DNA from: Bacillota bacterium
GTDB lineage: Bacteria > Bacillota > Clostridia > Lachnospirales > Cellulosilyticaceae
Assembly: GCA_023436395.1 (NCBI GenBank)
Contig: JAEZJJ010000079.1
Span: forward strand, 23,073 to 87,072
Direction of reading: 5' to 3'
DNA: 64,000 bases
The position numbers and the translations under genes are program-made. This document shows, piece by piece, positions 24,851-34,226 of the stretch. The stretch's first letter is position 1. Each line of letters begins with the position of its first letter. The notes under the pieces were generated by a model. That model did not search any database and had not been told where the DNA came from. It worked only from the letters and a program-made list of their open reading frames with translations.

Positions 24851-27173
24851 ACTCACCATCTGGTCCTGGCGTAGGATTATTAGGAAGCATTGCATCATCC
24901 CATATCACTTCTACTCCAGTAGGACTCACTCTATTTGGCTCTGTAGATATAAAAGATTTTGTCCATTTAGGTACTAAATCTTTTAGTCCTTGGGTTGGCA
25001 GTGTTGTCGTAATCTCCTCAAATCCATAGTCCTTATTTAATGTCTTTTGAATACCTAATAATTTGTGCCATTCCTCATCTGTTAGTCGTTTATCTGATAC
25101 AAATTCATAATAACTAAATGTAGCCCCTTTTGCTAAGAACAGTTTTCCTTTATAGGGACAAATAACATATATTTCATAAGGTATCCCTGAGCCCAGTTCT
25201 AAGTATACTTCGATATCAATAATAGTAGCTACATCTGAAATAAGCGCTGAAGTATAGGTTTCTGTAGTGGTAGCATCTATAGATATATTCATACTAGCTA
25301 ACTGTGTACTTACAGAGTCCACCATTCCTCCAAAGGCAATCAAGCGGTCATATTCTTCTTCTGTAAAATTTTCATTTGCAAGTTCTTTCTGAGCACAGTT
25401 TAAAATAATTTTCAGATCATCTTGTATTCTTTCAAGAACCTCCCTAGCCTCATCTCTTAGAAGTTCCCTTGAAGAAAGACTTTCCATCGTATTTTCTGTC
25501 AGACTAAGAAGTTTTGCATAGACCTCTACATTAGGCTCCACATAAATATAAGGCATATTCTCTGGTGGCCCCCCCATCTCTGCTACAGGTTGCTTGCTAT
25601 AAAGCACTGTATCATGTTTGAGTTCAGCATAACTGCCTAGTGCCGTATGAATACTTTTATCTGTCCATGCTTGATTTCTCATAAATCGTGGCATACCATC
25701 CATCTCTTCAAAAGATTTAATGACTGAACTTAACGTCCATACCCACCCTGAATAAAGATTAGCTTCCCAATCTTTACTTGTTAATACCTTTATACGATTT
25801 TGTAAATCTACTAATGTAGGTAAGTAATCCTCCCATTCTTTAGTAGTCTTATCATATTGTTGTACGAGTTCCTTTGATCGTTCACTCCCTAGTGCTGCTG
25901 TTACGTCTAGCCCTGAAGGAACAGGTCTTAGGATAGGTTTCATCAAATTTTGCATAATGTCTCCATCTATTGTATAGCGTTGCCCCATCACTCTAAATTG
26001 TACGCCTGTAGCTAATCCCTCTGTAAATATTATTTTCCCTTGAATTTGAGGTGTTCTTAAACTTTCAATTTCTCGTTGTAAGTCTTTTTCCTTAGATGAA
26101 TCTACAAAGGACATGAGTCCTACCTTTTCACCATAAACCTTCTTAATAATAGGCTGCATATCATATAAGGTAATGTCATCTGCTGCCCCCACATATATAG
26201 AAGTAGCTGTATAGATACGATCCCAACACGTTGTAGCCTCCTGGGAATTAAAAATCAGTAAACTCATCATAAGAGCTATTTGTGTATTAGTAAGATTGAA
26301 TATCCCATAAGTGTCTAACATCTCAAAGCCTACTTGCCCATACCACATCATCGTTTTATAATAATTAGTCAACCTATCTGTATTGGTATAATGTCCTCTT
26401 ACAATATACTGAGAATAATCTAATTTAGCATCTAAGATAGGGGATAAATCTACACCCTTAGCCTGCTGAATGAGTTGATATTCCTCATCAACTAAATTTT
26501 GTATTTCACTTGGTAACTTAGTAGTACCACCTAATAATCGTTTGGCTACACCATAGTAAGCTGTTATTTTGGCAAGCTGAGTTTTAATACTGACATATTC
26601 AGCATTGTTATAGGCCGCCAAACTATCTTCTAGCATCATGTTAGTAAAATCATTTAACGCCTCATTAAGTTCAGATGCTTCTAGACTTTTTAGACTTTCA
26701 CTATAAAATATATGATAGAGATTAAGCACAGCATCCGTAGAAATAAACACTGGAGTCTTAGTATATTGGGCACCTTCATAAACTTGATGGAGTTTTAAAT
26801 AAGGATATTCCTCTCCAGGTTGCATAACAACAAAACCATTCTTCTTGAGCATTTCAAGTTGGTTGTCTGTAAAACCCGTAAATTGATTAAAATTAATCAC
26901 ATTTGAAAAATCATCTGCTAAAGGTGTTTCTTCTACTTGTGCTGTATAGGCTATTTCTTGATAGTTATAATCAGGTATGTATTTCTCTGGCAAAGTTGAA
27001 AGTTCCATTGGTGTATTAACTGTCTTGATATTTAAAGCTTCATTTTTAGTATCAGCCTCATTCACTATAGCTGAAACTATTCTTGCCTTTTCTTGTGTAC
27101 AGCCTATCACAGATAAGAGTTGCGCAAGGATTAAAGTAATCACCCCTATCCTATAAACTTTCGACCTACTCAT
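24840..27173 (-). CDS. DUF3160-domain lipoprotein
   Basis: 777 aa. A lipoprotein signal ends in SVIGC (Cys25). A conserved segment around residues 105-165 (KNGFVVMQPGEEYP, VFISTDAVLNLYHIFY) is the hallmark of the DUF3160 family, large helical surface proteins of clostridia and archaea with no established function. The rest is mostly alpha-helical and Tyr-rich. The start has GGAGG with suitable spacing. The gene is followed by, and overlaps, the FG-GAP-like protein. There is no enzymatic motif that I can recognise. Confidence 0.85.
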   Translation of the reverse strand: MSRSKVYRIGVITLILAQLLSVIGCTQEKARIVSAIVNEADTKNEALNIKTVNTPMELSTLPEKYIPDYNYQEIAYTAQVEETPLADDFSNVINFNQFTGFTDNQLEMLKKNGFVVMQPGEEYPYLKLHQVYEGAQYTKTPVFISTDAVLNLYHIFYSESLKSLEASELNEALNDFTNMMLEDSLAAYNNAEYVSIKTQLAKITAYYGVAKRLLGGTTKLPSEIQNLVDEEYQLIQQAKGVDLSPILDAKLDYSQYIVRGHYTNTDRLTNYYKTMMWYGQVGFEMLDTYGIFNLTNTQIALMMSLLIFNSQEATTCWDRIYTATSIYVGAADDITLYDMQPIIKKVYGEKVGLMSFVDSSKEKDLQREIESLRTPQIQGKIIFTEGLATGVQFRVMGQRYTIDGDIMQNLMKPILRPVPSGLDVTAALGSERSKELVQQYDKTTKEWEDYLPTLVDLQNRIKVLTSKDWEANLYSGWVWTLSSVIKSFEEMDGMPRFMRNQAWTDKSIHTALGSYAELKHDTVLYSKQPVAEMGGPPENMPYIYVEPNVEVYAKLLSLTENTMESLSSRELLRDEAREVLERIQDDLKIILNCAQKELANENFTEEEYDRLIAFGGMVDSVSTQLASMNISIDATTTETYTSALISDVATIIDIEVYLELGSGIPYEIYVICPYKGKLFLAKGATFSYYEFVSDKRLTDEEWHKLLGIQKTLNKDYGFEEITTTLPTQGLKDLVPKWTKSFISTEPNRVSPTGVEVIWDDAMLPNNPTPGPDGEYEY

Positions 27174-27292
27174 AAATAGACCTCCTATAAATGTATAATA
27201 TAGAATTATATCAAATATTTAAATAATTTGTGTTAACTATTCATTACATTTATAGACTAATTTATTCATAATATAGAAATATTTAATTTACT

Positions 27293-27406
27293 TTATCCTA
27301 ATTGCATCTCTACCCAGTTAGATGTAATATGCCTTCTATACTTCCAGCCACTTTGCTCCAGCCACTCCATAGTTACTTTGTCTAAATCCCATTGTACAAT
27401 AAGCAT
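27293..27406 (-). CDS. 37-aa small protein
   Basis: The frame begins MLIVQWDLDKVTMEWL and ends HITSNWVEMQLG. The Shine-Dalgarno GGAGGTGAG is at ideal spacing, the best in the region, and the frame has a natural stop. Three of its 37 residues are Trp or Tyr pairs in an amphipathic layout (EWLEQSGWKY). No homology is recognised. It sits alone between the DUF3160 lipoprotein and the P-type ATPase. The remaining gap (27174-27538) holds only the ATPase terminator and AT-rich sequence. Confidence 0.7.
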   Translation of the reverse strand: MLIVQWDLDKVTMEWLEQSGWKYRRHITSNWVEMQLG

Positions 27407-27489
27407 TTTCTCACCTCCGTCTTAGAGGATATCCACATTAATAAATTTTATACCATCACCAATCATGAGTAAAAAATACTCCTCAATCA

Positions 27490-27535
27490 ACAAAAAACAA
27501 ACGCTAGCGATTTTTCACTAGCGTTTGTTTTTTGT
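27490..27535 (-). terminator. Terminator of the P-type ATPase gene
   Basis: A perfect 17-bp inverted repeat (27491-27507 with 27518-27534) containing AAACGCTAG/CTAGCGTTT, ending 4 bases before the ATPase stop codon on the minus strand. T-runs flank the stem. Confidence 0.9.
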
Positions 27536-27538
27536 TGC

Positions 27539-30307
27539 CTATGCATTTGCTTTAACTGGTTTTTCTTCCTTTTTGTCAGAAGACATTACTCTAATAACTG
27601 CTTTTCCTACTTCATTAATAACAATGATAAGAGCAGTTGTTAAAATAATTTTGCACCACATCATTAAACTTAATGGTACAGCGTTAAAGAAGTCTGTAAA
27701 TATTTGTGTAAAGGCAATTTGTGCAATAATTGTAATACTAATCACTTTAAGGAAAATCTGATTAGCTAAGAAATGAGGAATAATACTTCCTGAACCAATT
27801 TCTCTACAGTTAAAGGCATTAAATAAGGCGAAGAAAGCAAACATAGCAAATAATACTGTTCTCATTTCTTCTGGTGTTGCCCCTAATGGATTAAACATCA
27901 TTTGTCCTAAAATAAAAATCGAAATAATCACTGCATTGGTGACAATAGATTTCAGCATCGTTTTAGTAATAATACTACTGTTTCGATTAACAGGTTTTCT
28001 ATTAAGGACTGAACGTCTAACTGGTTCTAACCCTAATGCTAAGGCAGGAGGACCATCCATAATAATATTTACCCATAAAAGTTGAATCGTTGTAAATGGC
28101 ATCTCTTGTCCTAAAATTTGAGAAACAACTGCTATAAGGAAAGCTATTACATTTACTGTAAGTTGGAATTGAATAAAACGTTGGAAGTTCTCATAGATGC
28201 CACGTCCCCATTGAATACCTCTTACAATGGTACTAAAGCTATCATCTGTTAAAATAATATCTGCTGCATTTTTACTTACTTCTGTACCAGCAATACCCAT
28301 AGCAATACCTACGTCTGCCTTATGAAGGGCTGGTGCATCATTGATACCGTCACCTGTTACCCCTACAACTTCTCCATTTGCTTGGAGTGCTGTTACAATA
28401 CGCATTTTTGTATCTGGTTTAGAACGTGCAACGATATTAATATTTTTAATTTCTTCACGTAATTCTTCATCTGATAAGGTATCGATATAAGAAGACTCTA
28501 CAGCAATTTTACCACCATCTAAAAGTCCAAGTTCTGCTCCAATCGCCTTAGCTGTATTAATATTATCTCCTGTAAGCATTTTAGTCGTAATACCTGCTTT
28601 AGCTGCTGTCTTAACAGCTTCAATAACATCTTCTCTAAGTGGATCACGAATACCTACGAAAGCATTAAATATAAGTTGTTCTTCTAATAGTTCTGGTTCA
28701 TTAATCGTACCATCTGCCGCAATACCTTTTGTTGCTTCTTCATCTGTTAAATGTTTATAAGCAAAACCTAAAGCACGCATTGCTTTTACTTGTAATTTTT
28801 CGATTTCAGCTAATATCTCTTTTTTCTTTTCTTCTGTAAGTGGTACAACTTCTGCGCCTTCTCGAACAAAAGCACAAGACTCAAGAAGTACTTCAGGTGC
28901 CCCTTTTACAAGTACTGTACTTTTACCTTCATATTTAATAACTGTAGACATACGTTTGAGCTTAGAATCAAAAGGCATTTGTGAGTGGATATGTGCATTC
29001 TTTCTTTCTTCACGATAGTCCCTATGTCGGTAGTATAACAGCAGTGCACATTCTGTAGCACTACCTAAATATTTAAACTCTTTACCATCTTGCTCAATAT
29101 CAGCTGTTCCATTTAATAAGCAGTTAAGGTCAAATAAACATGGTGTTCCTTCTGGAGGCTCTGTTACATAAGAACCACTTACATAAACAGTTTCTACTGT
29201 CATACGATTTTGTGTAAGTGTACCTGTTTTATCAGAACAAATAACAGAAATAGAACCGATTGTTTCACAAGCTTCTTTCTTCGTTACTAAGGCATTAATT
29301 TTTGCCATCTTTTGCATTGTAATAGCAAGTGTCATATTAATCATTGTTGGCAAGCCCTCTGGTACAGCTGCTACAATAAGGGCAATACAGACAATGAAAG
29401 CTGTCTTAATACCATCTACTGAACTTAAGAAACCTGTTACACTAGACGTATCTGGATGAACAGAACCATTCATAATCATTCTTACTGTCATAAAGATAAA
29501 GAGAAGTGCTGCAATTGCACTTGATACTTTAGAAATAGTGGCCCCTAAATGACCAAGTTTAACTTGAAGAGGTGTTTCTCCTGCGTCTTCATTTAGATTT
29601 TGAGCAATACGCCCCATCTCTGTATCATCACCAATAGATGTAACGACAAAGCTTCCTGTTCCTTGTGCAACGAAAGTTCCTCCAAATACCATGTTTCTTT
29701 GCTTAGCTGGTACTGGATCTTGAATGATTGTTTCACCTTTATTATTTTGAATGCTTTCAAGTTCAACCACAAGTTCTGCTTTCTTACTTACATCATCGGC
29801 TTCCCCTGTTAGCATATCTTCTCTTACTTTTAGGTTTACATTTTCAATCACACGTCCATCTGCAGGAATCATATCACCTGTTGCGATGTGGACAATATCA
29901 CCTGGTACAATGTCTGACTTTAAAATAGTGGTTACTTTTCCATCTCTTATAACCTTTACTTGGATATCCTCAGTCATTTTAGAAAGTGCTTTAGCAGCCT
30001 TCTTTGACTTACCTTCAGTTACAATACCAATCCCCACACCTAATGCTACTGCTACAACGATACCGATAGCATCTGGAATTTCTCCAACTAAAGCACTTAC
30101 TGCTGCTGCAATTAATAAGATAATAATCATTGGTTCCGTTAAACCATCTTTAATATTATCCCATAATGTTTCTTCTTCCCCTGGAGTAAATTCATTTTTA
30201 CCGTACTTTTCCTGTCTTGTACGTGCTTCCCCACTGGCGAGACCGTGCTGTGAATCTACTTTGAGCTCTTCTAATACTTTTTCTGAAGGTTCATTAAAGT
30301 ATTTCAT
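27539..30307 (-). CDS. P-type cation ATPase (P2A, Ca2+/Mn2+ type)
   Basis: 922 aa, full length for the PMR1/SERCA-like class. The phosphorylation motif is CSDKTGTLTQNRM. The ATP site has TGDNINTAKA and GDGINDAPALHKAD. Transmembrane helix 4 carries VPEGLPT, and helix 6 carries the NIIMDGPPALALG Asn-Asp pair. Ten membrane helices can be traced. Annotation by similarity would be Ca2+-transporting, but a yybP-ykoY-like Mn2+ riboswitch upstream (30381-30500) points to Mn2+ export as the regulated function. It is monocistronic, with its own promoter, riboswitch and terminator. Confidence 0.92.
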   Translation of the reverse strand: MKYFNEPSEKVLEELKVDSQHGLASGEARTRQEKYGKNEFTPGEEETLWDNIKDGLTEPMIIILLIAAAVSALVGEIPDAIGIVVAVALGVGIGIVTEGKSKKAAKALSKMTEDIQVKVIRDGKVTTILKSDIVPGDIVHIATGDMIPADGRVIENVNLKVREDMLTGEADDVSKKAELVVELESIQNNKGETIIQDPVPAKQRNMVFGGTFVAQGTGSFVVTSIGDDTEMGRIAQNLNEDAGETPLQVKLGHLGATISKVSSAIAALLFIFMTVRMIMNGSVHPDTSSVTGFLSSVDGIKTAFIVCIALIVAAVPEGLPTMINMTLAITMQKMAKINALVTKKEACETIGSISVICSDKTGTLTQNRMTVETVYVSGSYVTEPPEGTPCLFDLNCLLNGTADIEQDGKEFKYLGSATECALLLYYRHRDYREERKNAHIHSQMPFDSKLKRMSTVIKYEGKSTVLVKGAPEVLLESCAFVREGAEVVPLTEEKKKEILAEIEKLQVKAMRALGFAYKHLTDEEATKGIAADGTINEPELLEEQLIFNAFVGIRDPLREDVIEAVKTAAKAGITTKMLTGDNINTAKAIGAELGLLDGGKIAVESSYIDTLSDEELREEIKNINIVARSKPDTKMRIVTALQANGEVVGVTGDGINDAPALHKADVGIAMGIAGTEVSKNAADIILTDDSFSTIVRGIQWGRGIYENFQRFIQFQLTVNVIAFLIAVVSQILGQEMPFTTIQLLWVNIIMDGPPALALGLEPVRRSVLNRKPVNRNSSIITKTMLKSIVTNAVIISIFILGQMMFNPLGATPEEMRTVLFAMFAFFALFNAFNCREIGSGSIIPHFLANQIFLKVISITIIAQIAFTQIFTDFFNAVPLSLMMWCKIILTTALIIVINEVGKAVIRVMSSDKKEEKPVKANA

Positions 30308-30380
30308 ATACTTGTCTTCACTCCTTTGTTTTTATTTACTTTTCTATTCATTTATAATGTATTCATATAAAGGTATAATG

Positions 30381-30427
30381 AAAATGGCGAGACTTATACA
30401 CTTTTGAAGTATATAAGTCTCGCCATT
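30381..30427 (-). terminator. Expression-platform terminator hairpin of the riboswitch
   Basis: A near-perfect hairpin pairing AATGGCGAGACTTATATAC with GTATAAGTCTCGCCATT, followed by a short T-rich run. The left arm includes the GGCGAGAC of the aptamer P1 side, so aptamer P1 and terminator are mutually exclusive. Confidence 0.75.
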
Positions 30428-30500
30428 CAAGGTTAAACCAGAATTAAATTCATGATGTTGATTTAACCACACTGTTAGTGCCGACTACTCCCTTATGGAA
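30411..30500 (-). promoter_or_regulatory. yybP-ykoY-like Mn2+ riboswitch aptamer
   Basis: On the minus strand GGGAGTAG (30485-30492) and GGCGAGAC (30417-30424) match the two conserved loops of the yybP-ykoY aptamer. They are held by a P1 pairing of ATAAG with CTTAT. Between them lies a long helical segment with TGGTTAAATCAAC and CTGGTTTAACC. The leader precedes a P-type cation ATPase, which is a known target class of this riboswitch. Ligand binding would stabilise P1 and prevent the terminator, turning on export when Mn2+ is high. Identified by eye, so covariance-model confirmation is needed. Confidence 0.75.
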
Positions 30501-30519
30501 TACGCTATAAACTATGCCT

Positions 30520-30548
30520 ATTGTATCATGCATTCTATTTCTAAGCAA
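30520..30548 (-). promoter_or_regulatory. Promoter of the riboswitch-ATPase transcript
   Basis: On the minus strand TTGCTT (30543-30548) and TACAAT (30520-30525) are separated by exactly 17 bp. The predicted start is close to 30512, just upstream of the aptamer. Confidence 0.65.
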
Positions 30549-30569
30549 TATTTTTTTATAGAAAAGATA

Positions 30570-30887
30570 TTATTCTTTTACATAAGAACAACAGTAATCA
30601 CTTACTTCTTTAATAATTAAGTCAAAACTACTATTTTTTGGTACTTCAAAACTTGTTCCTGATTCATACAGTACAAAACAATCTGTTCCTGGTAATTTAA
30701 CCTCCATCTTTCCTCCTAGAACTTCCATAATCTCTTTATCACCTGTAGAAAATGTATATTCACCTGGAAGCATAATTCCTAATGTTTTTTTCTCTCCATT
30801 TTCTAAAACAACAGTGCGGCTTGTCACCTTTCCTTCAAAATAGACATTTGCTTTTTTAATAATTGTGGCATTTTCAAATTGACTCAT
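30570..30887 (-). CDS. ppnP: Pyrimidine/purine nucleoside phosphorylase (PpnP, DUF1255)
   Basis: 105 aa, the normal size of this one-domain cupin. The motifs are ANVYFEGKVTSRTV, LGIMLPGEYTFSTG and TSFEVPKNSSFDLII. PpnP phosphorolyses a wide range of nucleosides. The RBS is AGGAGAATACAT. It is divergent from the copper amine oxidase-like gene and unrelated to the ATPase transcript that starts nearby. Confidence 0.94.
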   Translation of the reverse strand: MSQFENATIIKKANVYFEGKVTSRTVVLENGEKKTLGIMLPGEYTFSTGDKEIMEVLGGKMEVKLPGTDCFVLYESGTSFEVPKNSSFDLIIKEVSDYCCSYVKE

Positions 30888-31025
30888 ATGTATTCTCCTT
30901 ACATAAATTAAAATAATAAGACTATTCTAATTTATTCCCTATACTTTTTCAATCTATTAATCATTAACTGTCATTTCCTGTATATCTTAGAAATATTACA
31001 TTTCAAAGACGAAACAGGTAATTAT

Positions 31026-31054
31026 TTGTTTTTACTTTTTCTATATTGTATAAT
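31026..31054 (+). promoter_or_regulatory. Promoter of the 31.1 kb secreted protein gene
   Basis: TTGTTT (31026-31031) and TATAAT (31049-31054) are separated by 17 bp on the plus strand. An AAAGGAG Shine-Dalgarno precedes the ATG at 31097. Confidence 0.65.
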
Positions 31055-31096
31055 ATTTTTGCAATAAACCCTTATTATACTAAAGGAGACTAACAT

Positions 31097-32023
31097 ATGA
31101 AAAAATTAGGGGGATTTATAATCACTACCTTATTATGCACAACAACTGTTTTAGCTGCTCCAATCAAAATTCAAATTAATGGCACCGAAATACAACCTAA
31201 AGTAGCACCTATTGTTAGAGAGGGCACAACTCTTGTTCCGCTTCGTGTTATCATTGAAAGTCTCGGTGCTGATGTGGAATGGGATTCCGAGTCAAACTTT
31301 ATTACCATATATAGCAGTCAATCTAATCTAAAACTAGTTACAGGTTCCTTAGAAATGACTAAGACCGACTTTGCTTCTAATACAGAAGTCATTGTTCCAT
31401 TAAGCTTAGCACCTATTCAAGTCAATAGTACAACTATGGTACCCTTACGTGCTATCTCTGAAGGATTAGGCTGTAATATCAACTACGCCAATGATCTTAT
31501 TACCATTAACACTTCATCTTCAGGCGCTCCTATGACTGAGATATCCTCATTTAATGAGTCTATCAAACTTACTATTCAAGATGATTTAATCATGCGATAT
31601 GGTATTTGTCACACTGCAGTTGGTGATATTGTCCTACATTTTAATATAACGGTTAATGAAAATAAGTATAAGTATTATCCTTGTGATTTTGAAGTAGCTG
31701 TTAAAGTAGATGAACAAAGTCTTATTCAATTACAGGAACTAAAGAATATCTCACCTGAAACAGCTACTTATGTAAAAGGACAGTTACGTACACATATGGA
31801 GCAATTAGCACAGGACTTAATGGGTACTTATCCCCAAGCCAAGTTCTGGGGTTATTACGATCTTTCTTACCATGAAACAACAGAAAATAGTTCAAAACTG
31901 ATTACCTATTACACATGTACCTGGATGAATTATACCCCTGATGCTAACCTTACTTATGCAGGTAGCAAAAAAGGGCTATTTTCTTGGTTTCCTAGTTACG
32001 ATACAGAAAGCTGGCAAAAATAA
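31097..32023 (+). CDS. Secreted protein with copper amine oxidase N-terminal-like (stalk) domain
   Basis: 308 aa. A signal peptide (about 1-20, cut after VLAAP) is followed by the stalk domain: VREGTTLVPLRVIIESLGADVEWDSE and VNSTTMVPLRAISEGLGCNINY, two copies of the PLR..ES/SEGLG motif. This domain is common on exported clostridial proteins and mediates cell-wall association, not catalysis. Residues ~140-308 form a second domain of unknown function with no recognised motif. The gene is monocistronic and followed by a strong terminator. Confidence 0.85.
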   Translation: MKKLGGFIITTLLCTTTVLAAPIKIQINGTEIQPKVAPIVREGTTLVPLRVIIESLGADVEWDSESNFITIYSSQSNLKLVTGSLEMTKTDFASNTEVIVPLSLAPIQVNSTTMVPLRAISEGLGCNINYANDLITINTSSSGAPMTEISSFNESIKLTIQDDLIMRYGICHTAVGDIVLHFNITVNENKYKYYPCDFEVAVKVDEQSLIQLQELKNISPETATYVKGQLRTHMEQLAQDLMGTYPQAKFWGYYDLSYHETTENSSKLITYYTCTWMNYTPDANLTYAGSKKGLFSWFPSYDTESWQK

Positions 32024-32044
32024 GTAGTACCTTAATGAATAGTT

Positions 32045-32092
32045 AAAAGGTCATAAAACAAGATGCATTATCTCGTTTTATGACCTTTTTCT
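32045..32092. terminator. Bidirectional terminator between the convergent genes at 32 kb
   Basis: A GGTCATAAAAC/GTTTTATGACC stem with flanking A and T runs separates the secreted protein gene from the CoA-disulfide reductase gene. Confidence 0.9.
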
Positions 32093-33793
32093 TTAACTAA
32101 AATTATAAGCAGTTACTATTGGCTGACGTCCTTCTACTTGGTCTTTAAAGTATTCATAGAAACTTAGTCCAAAAAATCCACCTGTTACATTCACTACATT
32201 GTTATAACCTAAATTTTGTAATGCCAGTACTGCATTGTAGCTCCTTTGTCCTGTACGACAATGAATATACACTGGCTTATCTTTAGGAATTTCACTTATT
32301 CTTTCCCTTAACTGACTAAGCGGGATATTCTTAACGCCTTCCATATGCCCTCTTTCATATTCTGCCACTTCTCTCACATCGATAAAAATTTGCCCTTGTT
32401 CCAAAAGTGGTCTTACCTCATCTACTGTAATTTGTTTAAAATCACCTTGTCGTAAATTACTTGCAATAAAGCCTGCATAGTTCACGATATCTTTTGCTGT
32501 TCCAAAAGGTGGCGCATAACAAAGCTCTAATTCCTTGAGATCTTCTACTGTCCCTTTAAACTTTATCGCAGTAGCAATCACATCAATCCGCTTATCTACA
32601 TTGCCTTTACCAATAGCTTGTGCTCCTAATATTCTGCCTGTAGGCACTTCAAAAATCAGTTTAAAATGAATAGGATTGCTCTTTGGCATAATACCTACTT
32701 TGTCATTAAGTATGAAGTGCACTTTATCATAGTGAATATCTAATTTTTGAGCTTTTATCATATTTTCATTTAAACCTGTAGATGCTCCGTTATATTCAAA
32801 AACTTGAATGGCTGAGCTTCCTATATAAGAAGATGCCACCTCTTCCTTTCCATTAATATGATTAGCTACAATCCTTGCCCCTTTTTGAGCTGGTCCTGCT
32901 AAGGTAAGTCGCATCGGTTCTTCTGTGAAAAGATTCATAACATCTGTCGCATCACCTATGGCATAAATAGCTTCATCACTGGTTTGATAATTTTCATTGA
33001 TTTCTATAGCTCCAGTTGGCCTTATGTTTAAATGGGCTTCCTTGGCTAATTTACTTTCTGCCCTTACACCAATAGCTATAATCGTCATCTCTGACTCCAC
33101 CTTTTTTCCTGAAGCAAGCACTACTGATTTTTCTTCAAAATGACTTACAGGTGAACCTAGAAGCAATTTAACACCATGGTCCATAAGTGTTTTATGAAAG
33201 ATTTGCACCATTTCTTCATCAAACGGTTTTAAAATTTGCTTTTCACCTTCTACTATAGTGATTTCATATCCAGCTTTACTTAAGTTTTCTGCCACTTCAA
33301 TGCCAATATAACCGCCACCAATAACAGTGATTTTTTTTATCTGATGAGCCTCACTATATTCTTTGATTTTCATAACATCTACTACATTTCTTACTGTGAA
33401 AGTTGGCATTAACTCTAATCCCTTTAATGGAGGTACAATAGGTACTGCTCCTGGCGATAAAATAAGTTTATCATAGGCTTCTTCATAACTTTCACCTGTT
33501 AAATGTTTCAGAACCTTCACCTTTTTATTAACTCGATCTATTGCCACCACTTCTTCATTCGTTCTGGCAACAATATGATATTGCTTTAAAAATTTCTCAG
33601 GATTCATTAATATTAATTTATTGGCTGTTTCTACTTCTCCACTTAAATAATAAGGCAGCGCACAATTAGAAAAAGAAATGTGAGGTCCTTTCTCAAACAT
33701 AATGATCTCGTCTGTTTCACTTTGCCTTCTTAGTCTAGCTGCTGCCGAAGCCCCTCCAGCTACACCACCTACTATTAAAATCTTTTTACCCAT
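32093..33793 (-). CDS. CoA-disulfide reductase-type FAD oxidoreductase fused to rhodanese
   Basis: 566 aa. An N-terminal FAD-binding GGVAGGASAAARLRR is followed by the single-Cys active site FSNCALPYYLSG (about residue 44), the NAD-binding VIGGGYIGIEVAENL, and the FAD C-terminal GDATDV motif. Residues ~455-560 are a rhodanese domain with Cys in YIHCRTGQRSY. Such fusions (CoADR-RHD) reduce CoA disulfide or persulfide and handle sulfane sulfur, so they act in thiol redox homeostasis. A rhodanese-only gene lies 21 bases upstream, and the two form an operon. Confidence 0.94.
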   Translation of the reverse strand: MGKKILIVGGVAGGASAAARLRRQSETDEIIMFEKGPHISFSNCALPYYLSGEVETANKLILMNPEKFLKQYHIVARTNEEVVAIDRVNKKVKVLKHLTGESYEEAYDKLILSPGAVPIVPPLKGLELMPTFTVRNVVDVMKIKEYSEAHQIKKITVIGGGYIGIEVAENLSKAGYEITIVEGEKQILKPFDEEMVQIFHKTLMDHGVKLLLGSPVSHFEEKSVVLASGKKVESEMTIIAIGVRAESKLAKEAHLNIRPTGAIEINENYQTSDEAIYAIGDATDVMNLFTEEPMRLTLAGPAQKGARIVANHINGKEEVASSYIGSSAIQVFEYNGASTGLNENMIKAQKLDIHYDKVHFILNDKVGIMPKSNPIHFKLIFEVPTGRILGAQAIGKGNVDKRIDVIATAIKFKGTVEDLKELELCYAPPFGTAKDIVNYAGFIASNLRQGDFKQITVDEVRPLLEQGQIFIDVREVAEYERGHMEGVKNIPLSQLRERISEIPKDKPVYIHCRTGQRSYNAVLALQNLGYNNVVNVTGGFFGLSFYEYFKDQVEGRQPIVTAYNFS

Positions 33794-33813
33794 AGACCCT
33801 ACCTCCTAATTAT

Positions 33814-34134
33814 CTAGCTTCTATTTTTACCAGTATATGCTGACATACCACCCTGTACATTAACTACCTGGTATCCTTTTTCCTTTAATGCTTTAACTGT
33901 CCTCATACTTCTCATCCCTGATTGACACATAATGTAGTATTTTTCATCTTTCTTTAAGTAACGCTCTGGCATATTTAATAATTCTCCCATAGGAATATTT
34001 TGAGCTGTTTTAACTTTCCCCCATGCTACTTCTTGAGGTTCACGAATATCAATTAACTGAATTTGATCTAGTACAGCATCTAACCCATTTGCCTGAATTG
34101 ATTCATCTTGACTTTTATTTAAAAAGGAAAACAT
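33814..34134 (-). CDS. Single-domain rhodanese
   Basis: 106 aa. The active-site loop is YYIMCQSGMRSMRTVKAL with a catalytic Cys near residue 69. The upstream IDIREPQEVAWGK matches the rhodanese fold. It probably hands sulfane sulfur to the neighbouring CoA-disulfide reductase (context inference). The RBS GGAGGGATTTAT is strong. Confidence 0.93.
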   Translation of the reverse strand: MFSFLNKSQDESIQANGLDAVLDQIQLIDIREPQEVAWGKVKTAQNIPMGELLNMPERYLKKDEKYYIMCQSGMRSMRTVKALKEKGYQVVNVQGGMSAYTGKNRS

Positions 34135-34226
34135 ATAAATCCCTCCTACTGAAATGTAATTTGATTATGAGTTTAGTATACGTATTTTTATAGATATTGT
34201 ATGTAACCAACTCACATAACACTCTT

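Noticed and set aside
29751..30407. 218-codon plus-strand frame opposite the P-type ATPase
   Set aside because: It lies entirely antisense to a well-conserved ATPase and its riboswitch leader, has no RBS, and its composition reflects the opposite-strand codons.
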